Shown one piece after another: positions 1-5,942 of a stretch of 9,073 bases of DNA (its first letter is position 1; the number at the start of each line of letters is the position of its first letter). The notes under the pieces were generated by a model, which saw only the letters and a program-made list of their open reading frames with translations, had not been told where the DNA came from and made no database searches. The translations under genes and the position numbers were made by a program. This DNA is from Chloroflexota bacterium. GTDB taxonomy: Bacteria > Chloroflexota > Anaerolineae > B4-G1 > DUEL01. Location: the NCBI GenBank assembly GCA_017743275.1, contig JAGHZG010000037.1, positions 1 to 9,073 on the forward strand, read 5' to 3'.

Positions 1-2
1 TA

Positions 3-131
3 AGAGACAGCACCACCACCCTCGCCCTGCTGACTGACCAGGCCCAGGCCTACCGGGACCTGGACCCCACCGTGGAGACTGTCGCCTTTCATAGTGAGGC
101 TTGCCCCGCAGGGGGTTTGATGCTAAAATAA
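3..131 (+). CDS. Possible 3' end of an upstream gene (partial, unidentified)
   Basis: A frame is open from the window edge to a TAA at 129-131. It would encode about 42 residues beginning RDSTTTLALLTDQAQAY. The codons in the first two thirds end almost always in G or C, which fits real coding in GC-rich DNA. That bias fades in the last 12 or so codons (after about base 93). No domain can be recognised from so short a tail. If real, the gene is co-directional with the ATPase cluster and ends 36 bases before it, and a candidate promoter lies inside its last codons. The first base triplet of the window is a stop in frame 1, so only this frame is open throughout. Two minus-strand frames are also open here, so the call is tentative. 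Confidence 0.35.
   Translation, partial: RDSTTTLALLTDQAQAYRDLDPTVETVAFHSEACPAGGLMLK
101..129 (+). promoter_or_regulatory. Candidate sigma70-type promoter for the ATPase cluster
   Basis: TTGCCC at 101-106 (4 of 6 matches to TTGACA) and TAAAAT at 124-129 (5 of 6 matches to TATAAT) are separated by 17 bases, the optimal spacing. Transcription would start near 136, ahead of a strong ribosome binding site at 158-164. The spacer contains a short CCCC-GCA-GGGG inverted repeat (104-114). The call rests on motif matching alone. Confidence 0.4.
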
Positions 132-157
132 AACTGGTTCGTCCCCCGCGTGGGTCC

Positions 158-164
158 GGAGGAG
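158..164 (+). promoter_or_regulatory. Ribosome binding site that fixes the start of the first ATPase gene
   Basis: GGAGGAG lies just upstream of ATG 168; its GGAGG core leaves five bases before the start codon. A GTG at 150 is in the same frame, but this Shine-Dalgarno sequence would then fall inside the gene and the GTG has no comparable site of its own. ATG 168 is therefore preferred. Confidence 0.7.
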
Positions 165-167
165 AGC

Positions 168-1904
168 ATGGCGGGCAAAAAGTCCTCCCCTGGCTGGCTG
201 CATTGGATGCAACGGGGATTCCGCCAGGCGCAGCGGTGGTGGTGGCGTCACGCGGATGATTGGCCTCTCTCGGCCCTCCGACGGTACGGCAAGGCCCTCT
301 TCGTCCTCTCTCTCTGGCTGCTAACAGCCCTTGGGCTCTTCTGCCTGATCCAGTGTTTGCTCCCCGATACCCTTTCGGCTCCGCTGACTGAGGGAGTGAC
401 CGGGATGTCAAAAGAAGCAATTGCCTTGCTGGGCTCTTTGCTAACGGCTCTCATCGGCTTTGGGCTACAGCAGTGGAAGGGTCAGGAAGAAGAAGAGAAA
501 CGGAGGCAGGAACAAATCCAGCAGGCTCTCCATGAGATTCAGGAATTTGCAGAATTGCTCCACCAAAATCTTTCTGAAGGGGCCCGCCAGCATCTAAAGT
601 ATCGGAAAAGGGGAGGAATCTGGCAGAAGGCTCAGGTGCAGGATGCCCTGTCAGAAGCCTGGGAGAAGGCACCGGCGGAATTACGCCGGTTCGTGGCCAT
701 TGCGGAGCATCTGCCGGAGGTCAGAAATATCGGGACGGAAGAGGCAATACAGGCCCTCTGGTGGGCCTATGAATCTCTGGACGAAGAGTGGCAAATGGAA
801 GCTGTCGAGGCCCTTCGGGGATTCGGCCGGCCCGTTCCGGGGTGGGAGAGAAGAGAACTGCAAACCATCGTGGGCATCTGGCCCGATTTGCAGTTGGAGG
901 CCACTCCGCCAGCCCCGATGGATCGCGAACTGATCCAGGGCATCCGCATCCTTGGGCTGGAGGGGAATCCGTTCGGTCCGGAAAAGGTGGAGTCCCAGCC
1001 ACTTCGGGAGGGGTCTATCGCAGCCCCATCATGGTGGGAGACCGCACGCAATCCCCGAACGAAGGTCTCTATCACCCTTCCAGGAGGCGGACGGACGACG
1101 CTCGCCCTCCACTTGGCCCAAAAAGCGCTGAGGCAGCGGACGGGCTTCCCCATCTACTGGCGGGTGGACGCCCAGGAACCCGCTTCCGGCTCCCTTCTGG
1201 ACCAACTGATGCCGGTGGTGACGGCTGTTCTGGTGCGCTACATCGCCCGTCGCCCCCAGGGACTTACAAATGCCACTCCTCTCCAAAGGAAGTCTATCGT
1301 TCGTTTGTTGTGTCATTACCTTTCAGAGGATCTCCTCCCCTCTCTCCGGCGAGCCGGGCTGCCTTCTGTGGGAGAGGGGCTAACGGTGGAGAAGATTGTA
1401 CAGTCTTATGCCCCACCCCTTTCCTGCGAGAGGCTATCCGATTGGGAAATCTGCGACCTCCTGCGCCAAGCCGTTCCTGCCGGCTTTCCCTGTCTATGGA
1501 TCCTGGCCGACGTGCAGGGGGAGAGTGATGAGAAAACAGCCCGAAATTTCTATGGACTGGCCCAAATGCTTCAGCGTTTCGGGGTCGTCGTGCAGGTCTT
1601 TCTGGGCTCGCCTTCCCCCGAGGATCTGGGGGACTTCGGAGAGGTCTGCCTCTGGACAACTGACGACCTCCGCCAGATGCTTCGCCAGCGCCTTCAGATT
1701 CTTTCGGGGGATGATACATTGGATACCTGGTGTGACCTTCGGGAATGGCATGGCCTACCCGCCGAAGAACGCCTGATCCGTGCCGCCAACGGCCGCCCGG
1801 CCCAATTGGTCTGCCTGGGGAACGAGGTGCTCCGCTGTATCGGCCGCACCGGGCGGAGACTACGCCCGGAAGACATGGATGAGATACTGGGAGGCTCCCC
1901 ATGA
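168..1904 (+). CDS. Membrane-anchored AAA-type ATPase with a degenerate P-loop
   Basis: The protein has 578 residues from ATG 168. A Trp/Arg-rich basic N-terminus (1-42) precedes two hydrophobic segments at about 43-64 and 82-101. The positive-inside rule predicts both ends in the cytoplasm with a short outer loop. A charged Glu/Lys/Gln stretch (104-135) looks like a coiled coil, followed by a helical linker to about 255. The ATPase region starts with NPFGP (267-271). The Walker A position reads LPGGGRTT (304-311), with Arg309 in place of the invariant lysine and Thr303 in place of the first glycine. The Walker B is LWILAD with Asp448. A W496-to-R508 box and an NGRP motif (541-544) match the two following ATPases. 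ATP hydrolysis is therefore doubtful; it may bind nucleotide weakly or act as the inactive partner of a paralogue. Its stop overlaps the next start, so the two are probably translationally coupled. What it senses is unknown. Confidence 0.85.
   Translation: MAGKKSSPGWLHWMQRGFRQAQRWWWRHADDWPLSALRRYGKALFVLSLWLLTALGLFCLIQCLLPDTLSAPLTEGVTGMSKEAIALLGSLLTALIGFGLQQWKGQEEEEKRRQEQIQQALHEIQEFAELLHQNLSEGARQHLKYRKRGGIWQKAQVQDALSEAWEKAPAELRRFVAIAEHLPEVRNIGTEEAIQALWWAYESLDEEWQMEAVEALRGFGRPVPGWERRELQTIVGIWPDLQLEATPPAPMDRELIQGIRILGLEGNPFGPEKVESQPLREGSIAAPSWWETARNPRTKVSITLPGGGRTTLALHLAQKALRQRTGFPIYWRVDAQEPASGSLLDQLMPVVTAVLVRYIARRPQGLTNATPLQRKSIVRLLCHYLSEDLLPSLRRAGLPSVGEGLTVEKIVQSYAPPLSCERLSDWEICDLLRQAVPAGFPCLWILADVQGESDEKTARNFYGLAQMLQRFGVVVQVFLGSPSPEDLGDFGEVCLWTTDDLRQMLRQRLQILSGDDTLDTWCDLREWHGLPAEERLIRAANGRPAQLVCLGNEVLRCIGRTGRRLRPEDMDEILGGSP
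1889..1894 (+). promoter_or_regulatory. Ribosome binding site inside the 3' end of the first ATPase gene
   Basis: GGGAGG stands six bases before ATG 1901 and lies within the last codons of the preceding gene. The junction reads ATGATGA: the start codon at 1901 overlaps the TGA at 1902-1904. This supports coupled translation and roughly matched synthesis of the two ATPases. Confidence 0.65.
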
Positions 1905-3322
1905 TGAGGAAGGATGCGGAGAGAGAGGTATCCGTTCATCCGGAGGAGCAAGCATCTCTCGGTCCGGCCGCTTTTCTTGCGTTGCGGGCGGAGGAGGAGC
2001 CCTGGCTGCCCGAATGTTTTGTCCCGCCGCCGGAATTTGACCGCATGTCAGATCCCCGCCGCTCCGTGATCATTTTCGGGGACCCAGGCAGTGGTAAGAC
2101 AGCCGTGCATCGGATGTTAGAGGCCATCAGTCTCGGCACCGACGGTAAGCCCTTACGTCTTCTGGTCCACTGGAGACCCGCTCTGCCGATTTCCGTGGCG
2201 GAGGCAGGCCTGGATTGGGTCAAGGCTATGGTGGGTCACATCCTGGATGCCTGTGCGGATGCCCTGATCCACCATCTGGCCTGCTATCCCCGGGATTATC
2301 AGGGGGCCCCTGCCTGGGCCCAGGCCCGTTTTGTCTGGTTTATCCATCGCCACACTCGGGGTAATCCCGCCCTCCGCTGGGGGCCACTGGCAGAGGGAGA
2401 TAGCCCTGGCGCTTCCCTGGTTCGCCAAATCCTGAACAGCCCGGCCGATGACATCCTTTACCCAGATGCCCATCCTGAATATGTGATCTCGGAATTGGTC
2501 AATGCGCTGAAAGCGATAGATATGGAAGGCATCTGGGTTCTGACCGATGGGCTGGAAGGCTGGGCGGAAATGGCCTTTGACCGCCTGTGTGCTGGCCTGA
2601 AAGCGTTTCTATCCACTCTCTCCCTCTTTGACCCGTCTGGCCTTGTCTATAAAATCTGTGCACCCTCCGAGTTGGAACCGGTGCTCAGCCATGCCGGAGG
2701 ACTGATACGACGGCGCGTGGATGGTATCCACCTCTGCTGGGATCCTCCAACTCTTCGCCAATTGGTAGAACGTCGCCTGTCCTTCGCGTTTGGGCGAGAG
2801 TCTTTTCCATTGAAAGAACTTTGCATAGATTCCGGGTTACCGGTATGGCTGGAAAAGGTGGGGGGAGCCTCTCCCCGGGAATGGCTGGACCAGGTGACGG
2901 GGCTGGTGGAGTATTACACGACCCATTCCTGGAACAGGCCCATTGATGAGGACACCTGGAAGAGACTACGGCTTCAACGTCCCCCGCGCCTCTACCTGGA
3001 CGACGAACGACGTCGGGTGATCGTGGGAGGCCGCTGCGTTAACCTGGAAGACCTGCCCGCAAAAGCGTACGAAATGCTCCGCTATCTCTACCAGCGAAGC
3101 GGTGCTGTCGTCACCAAAGCCGAATTGTATTTTCGGATATACCGGGGGCTGGATCGGATTCCCCGTCCGGGAGATAAGGAGTACGAAGCACCTAAAGAAT
3201 ATACCGGCCTCATAGATACCAACCTCTGGCGATTACGGCAGGCGATAGAGCCGGATCCCAGCGCCCCGGTACTTCTCGTCACCCGTCGGGGCCACGGCGT
3301 GGTCCTCCAGGCCCGCTGGTGA
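1901..3322 (+). CDS. AAA-type ATPase fused to a C-terminal OmpR/PhoB-like winged-helix DNA-binding domain
   Basis: The protein has 473 residues. Walker A is intact, GDPGSGKT at 60-67 (Lys66). Walker B is IWVLTDGLEG at 211-220 (Asp216), with no acidic residue directly after the aspartate. A box runs from W280 to R292, and SPRE at 324-327 carries a conserved Pro-Arg pair; both match the ATPases on either side. Residues about 362-473 fit the trans_reg_C winged helix: an N-terminal beta region with LYLDDERRRVIVGG, a helix starting at LPAKAYEMLRYLY, a probable recognition helix around IDTNLWRLRQAIE, and a C-terminal wing with TRRGHGVVL. The loop before the recognition helix (about 416-436) is longer than usual. 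Response regulators have an N-terminal receiver and SARP proteins have an N-terminal winged helix, so this ATPase-first order is different. It is probably an NTP-dependent transcriptional regulator that may pair with the membrane ATPase. It lacks transmembrane segments. Its targets are unknown. Confidence 0.85.
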   Translation: MMRKDAEREVSVHPEEQASLGPAAFLALRAEEEPWLPECFVPPPEFDRMSDPRRSVIIFGDPGSGKTAVHRMLEAISLGTDGKPLRLLVHWRPALPISVAEAGLDWVKAMVGHILDACADALIHHLACYPRDYQGAPAWAQARFVWFIHRHTRGNPALRWGPLAEGDSPGASLVRQILNSPADDILYPDAHPEYVISELVNALKAIDMEGIWVLTDGLEGWAEMAFDRLCAGLKAFLSTLSLFDPSGLVYKICAPSELEPVLSHAGGLIRRRVDGIHLCWDPPTLRQLVERRLSFAFGRESFPLKELCIDSGLPVWLEKVGGASPREWLDQVTGLVEYYTTHSWNRPIDEDTWKRLRLQRPPRLYLDDERRRVIVGGRCVNLEDLPAKAYEMLRYLYQRSGAVVTKAELYFRIYRGLDRIPRPGDKEYEAPKEYTGLIDTNLWRLRQAIEPDPSAPVLLVTRRGHGVVLQARW

Positions 3323-3362
3323 GAAATCTGTGAGGTGATGGTGAGCAAATATAGATGAAACT

Positions 3363-3397
3363 GCAAGCGCGGGAAGCCGGATGGGGCTTGCGTTTTT
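3363..3397 (+). terminator. Candidate intrinsic terminator after the winged-helix ATPase
   Basis: GCAAGC (3363-3368) can pair with GCTTGC (3386-3391), followed by G and five T residues (3393-3397). The loop is long (17 bases). A competing stem, AAGCC (3374-3378) with GGCTT (3385-3389), has a six-base loop. The first two genes end 41 bases upstream. The short stem and short T-run make termination probably partial. Confidence 0.4.
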
Positions 3398-3496
3398 CAC
3401 AAATCACGCCATAATGTTGTCAGTTTCAAGGAAACCAGCGAGGCTAAGAATATGCCATTTTTACTAAATAGCTCATCCCTGTTGAGTCCGGAATAG

Positions 3497-3537
3497 CGTC
3501 CTTCTCTCCATCCTTCACTTCCGCTTCCACGATTCCT
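3497..3537 (+). promoter_or_regulatory. Pyrimidine-rich leader without a Shine-Dalgarno site before the third ATPase gene
   Basis: The roughly 41 bases before ATG 3538 consist mostly of C and T, with only scattered purines and no GGAGG-like sequence. The first, second and fifth ATPase genes have clear purine-rich ribosome binding sites and the fourth has a plausible one. Translation here may be SD-independent or leaderless, or the true start may lie slightly downstream. Confidence 0.45.
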
Positions 3538-4731
3538 ATGGCTTCCTCAACCCCTGCTCTCCACCAGACGCCGGACTCGTCTGGGGTGCCCGAATGGTTG
3601 AGGTGGGCCGGGTTTCGGTTTGACCCGTTCGGTCCGTTGGACGCAGCCGCTGACCCTCACCTCAGCGAGTACCTGGTCGGGCACGAGGTCTTCGCGCGCG
3701 TTTGGGGAGATGGGATTTCCTGGGTTTTTGCCCCGGCAGGCGGTGGAAAGACCGCCCTGCGTATCAGCGTGATGCAGACCTGCTGGATTGGTCAGGAGAC
3801 CAACCGCCCCTTCCCTATCCCCTACGTGCCCCCCTTTCTCGCCTGGGGGCATGCGCGTCCATCGGAAGAAGAGCACCTGATGGCCCTGACTCGCTCGGGC
3901 GCCAGGGCGCTCTTTCTGGCAATGGCCCACCGGCCCCATTGGTTCTTTCGGCTGGACGTTTCTGAGCGACAAGATATAGCAAACCTTTTCCAGTGGAACC
4001 TCTCCGGGCCCCTTTCCGTATATCTCAACCTATGCCGCCAGAGCCGCCAAATTTCTCCCCTCCGAGAGGTACTGGATCCGACGTTCGTCATGCGCGATCC
4101 GCCCGATGAGGTCACACTCCAGCAATGGTGTGACGAATTGGAATCCGCTCTGGCGTTTCAACCTGCCCCGCCTCCTGCAGAGCGTTGGGCCCATCTGCTG
4201 GCTGTGCTCAAGATGCTGGGCTTCCCGTCTGTATACATTCTGGCCGACGGTTTTGACGGCGCGCCGGAGACCATAGACAACCCGATGATGATTGTGGATT
4301 GCATGAGGCCTCTATTGCACCGGGCTGAAAAATGGGCCCAGGATAACGTCTTCCTGAAGGCATTTCTGCCCACAGAAACCTTCCCCCTTTTGGCTGAACA
4401 GTTCCCCCTTCTCCTCTCTGACCACGTCGCAGTGATTCATTGGACGCCGGACTTGCTGGCAGAAATCATACGCCGCAGAGTTTATGTTGCCAGTGGGGGG
4501 AACTTCGGGAGTTTGGACGCGGTGGCTTCCCCCGCGCTCCGAGATGTGGAGACCGCTCTTGCCAGATCGGTGATGCCCCTTCCGCGAGAAATGCTGGTCC
4601 TTACCCGACAGGTCATTGAAGAACATGTCCGGCGAGAAGGGGCTGAAGGACTTCTGACAGGCGAAGACGTAGAAGCAGCCATTTTACAATATACTCAAGG
4701 AAACCTGCTGCTTACCAGAACCGCGCGGTAA
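3538..4731 (+). CDS. Soluble AAA-type ATPase, third member of the paralogous trio
   Basis: The protein has 397 residues. DPFGP (29-33) precedes Lys71 of the P-loop by the same distance as NPFGP precedes Arg309 in the membrane ATPase (40 residues from the Phe). Walker A is APAGGGKT (65-72): the catalytic lysine is present but the first glycine is alanine. Walker B is VYILADGFDG (232-241, Asp237). The W302-to-R314 box and Pro349-Arg350 complete the set of motifs shared with the two preceding proteins. There is no transmembrane segment, winged helix or recognisable effector, so it looks like a bare ATPase module. Start choice: ATG 3538 has no Shine-Dalgarno site, but the first shared motif begins at residue 29, so a start much further downstream would cut into the domain. 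GTG at residue 17 is the only nearby alternative. It may form hetero-oligomers with its paralogues; its function is unknown. Confidence 0.8.
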   Translation: MASSTPALHQTPDSSGVPEWLRWAGFRFDPFGPLDAAADPHLSEYLVGHEVFARVWGDGISWVFAPAGGGKTALRISVMQTCWIGQETNRPFPIPYVPPFLAWGHARPSEEEHLMALTRSGARALFLAMAHRPHWFFRLDVSERQDIANLFQWNLSGPLSVYLNLCRQSRQISPLREVLDPTFVMRDPPDEVTLQQWCDELESALAFQPAPPPAERWAHLLAVLKMLGFPSVYILADGFDGAPETIDNPMMIVDCMRPLLHRAEKWAQDNVFLKAFLPTETFPLLAEQFPLLLSDHVAVIHWTPDLLAEIIRRRVYVASGGNFGSLDAVASPALRDVETALARSVMPLPREMLVLTRQVIEEHVRREGAEGLLTGEDVEAAILQYTQGNLLLTRTAR

Positions 4732-4745
4732 TTAATTTAAAAAAG

Positions 4746-4759
4746 AAAGGGGGCCCCCC
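4746..4759 (+). promoter_or_regulatory. Purine-rich ribosome binding site fused to a GGGGGCCCCC palindrome
   Basis: The start at 4761 is preceded by AAAGGGGG (4746-4753) immediately followed by CCCCCC (4754-4759). The GGGGG serving as the Shine-Dalgarno core is thus one half of a perfect 10-base self-complementary sequence (4749-4758). Hairpin formation without a loop is sterically unlikely, but partial pairing or pairing between transcripts could affect ribosome access. Confidence 0.4.
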
Positions 4760-4760
4760 G

Positions 4761-5942
4761 ATGAGCGCCGTTCAGTTGCTTCCTTACTCGCCAAGACTTT
4801 TCGTTAATCGCGAACAGGAATTGCAGATGTTAGAAGAAAGGGTGCAAGCCCTTAAGGAGGGCCGGGATGGGCATAGAGTGCTGATCCTTTCGGGAGAGCG
4901 GGGAATCGGCAAGACATGGCTTCGGTCCCATTTTGAACATCAACTCAGCCAGGAGCGGATACCCGTTGTCCGGTTAGATCTGAAGGAATACGCCGGAAAG
5001 GACCCGGCCTGGGCTGTCGCCGACATCCTTCAGCGGGTGAGCATAGAAACCGGCGGCCCCAGGGAACGTCTTGGCGCAGACCTGGCGGAGATGAGCCGGA
5101 CGGTATTCCGGCATCTCCAGAAATTCCTCCAGCAGCCATTGGTCGTGATCGTAGATCATGTCTATGAGTCAGACTGGGCTCTGCTTCCTTTGTTGGAGGA
5201 TTATCTTCTGGGGCCTCTCGCCGCGGAACGGCGCGTCCTGCTTCTCCTTACCGGACGAGGAAGGCTCTACCCATGGAAGAACCCGGAGTTGAGTACCCTG
5301 GCAGTTCCCCTGGGGAAACCGGAGTTGGAGCCTTTTGACCCACTGTTTACGAAAGATCAATTAAAACGCCAGGCACCATCGCAAGCCCACCGCGCTGATG
5401 AAATTTATGAACTCACTGGCGGAAACCCTCTCGCCAATTACCTGGTAGCCGCCTACAGCCTGGATCAGGCAGTGGAAGGATTGCTGGAACCCGTGCCTGA
5501 AGAGCGGCGGCGGACGGTACGGGAATATTTGGAAGCACTTTGTGTGTTGCGCGCTTTTGACGAGGAACGAATCCCGGATATGCTGGCAACGTATTATGAT
5601 AACGATTCGTACCGCCAATGGACGTATGCCCGGTCCCGACGGGTACGGGAAGAACTGATTCGCTGGGGACTGGCGCGCTGGGATGCAGAGCAGCGCGGCT
5701 ATGTGATGGATCGGATCGTCCGGCAACTGATAGAGCGATACCTCCAAACGCAAAAGCCGGAATTGTGGCGTCGTCTTCATCAAACGGCTTATCAACTATA
5801 CCAGCAGTGGGCAAACAATTATCCGGCAACCCGTGAACGGTGGTTGGAAGAGGCGGAATACCATCGGCAACGCCTGCAGGAGTACGGCTCTCTTCCCTCG
5901 CGATCCGAAAACATCAGCGCGGCCGACAGGAGGATACTATGA
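4761..5942 (+). CDS. Compact STAND-type NTPase ending after its winged-helix region
   Basis: The protein has 393 residues. An entry motif, FVNREQELQ (14-22), precedes Walker A GERGIGKT (45-52). Walker B is LVVIVDHVYE (127-136, Asp132). LLLTGRGR (161-168) is the usual beta strand with arginine that follows Walker B in this family. TGGNPLA (219-225) corresponds to the STAND GxP-type motif, and a winged-helix region (about 245-330) follows. It ends after EAEYHRQRL, where STAND proteins normally enter TPR or other repeats. The last 20 or so residues look unstructured. No N-terminal effector precedes the NTPase: the domain starts within 15 residues of the start codon. Family members act as signal-dependent switches that oligomerise on NTP binding. 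This one probably works with the next gene, which it overlaps by ATGA. What it recognises is unknown. Confidence 0.8.
   Translation: MSAVQLLPYSPRLFVNREQELQMLEERVQALKEGRDGHRVLILSGERGIGKTWLRSHFEHQLSQERIPVVRLDLKEYAGKDPAWAVADILQRVSIETGGPRERLGADLAEMSRTVFRHLQKFLQQPLVVIVDHVYESDWALLPLLEDYLLGPLAAERRVLLLLTGRGRLYPWKNPELSTLAVPLGKPELEPFDPLFTKDQLKRQAPSQAHRADEIYELTGGNPLANYLVAAYSLDQAVEGLLEPVPEERRRTVREYLEALCVLRAFDEERIPDMLATYYDNDSYRQWTYARSRRVREELIRWGLARWDAEQRGYVMDRIVRQLIERYLQTQKPELWRRLHQTAYQLYQQWANNYPATRERWLEEAEYHRQRLQEYGSLPSRSENISAADRRIL
5928..5933 (+). promoter_or_regulatory. Ribosome binding site that fixes the start of the STAND-TPR gene
   Basis: AGGAGG lies five bases before ATG 5939. The reading frame stays open upstream to a GTG at 5840, but those 33 codons lie wholly within the preceding gene, have no comparable site and encode an Arg/Gly-rich shadow sequence. 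ATG 5939 is therefore the start, overlapping the previous TGA (5940-5942). Confidence 0.75.

Larger units (their letters stand above)
3323..3537. other. Intergenic region between the second and third ATPase genes
   Basis: This is the only sizeable gap in the cluster (215 bases). It holds, in order, a terminator-like hairpin (3363-3397), a relatively AT-rich stretch (about 3393-3470), a 13-base inverted repeat GTTTC-AAG-GAAAC (3423-3435), and a pyrimidine-rich tract up to the next start codon. A CATAAT at 3410-3415 could be a -10 element, but its best upstream partner, TTGCGT at 3388-3393 with 16-base spacing, matches only 3 of 6 bases and overlaps the hairpin. The third gene may therefore have its own transcript, but no convincing promoter is visible. 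Confidence 0.5.

Noticed and set aside
788..1528. A 246-codon + strand frame inside the membrane ATPase gene.
   Set aside because: Its product is rich in Arg, Gly, Pro and Ser with no domain, while the other frame encodes the ATPase motifs shared with two neighbours. It is an out-of-frame shadow.
3338..3358. A seven-codon frame (MVSKYR) with GAGGTG just upstream, ahead of a hairpin, considered as an attenuation leader peptide.
   Set aside because: It has no run of regulatory codons, the Shine-Dalgarno spacing is too short, and nothing downstream is a biosynthetic gene. Most likely chance.
3423..3435. GTTTC-AAG-GAAAC, resembling the ends of some CRISPR repeats.
   Set aside because: Only a single copy is present, with no regularly spaced repeats or cas genes. 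It may at most be a small operator-like site.
5840..5938. A longer STAND-TPR protein starting at GTG 5840.
   Set aside because: The extra 33 codons lie inside the preceding STAND gene, encode an Arg/Gly-rich sequence and have no ribosome binding site, while ATG 5939 has AGGAGG at the ideal distance.
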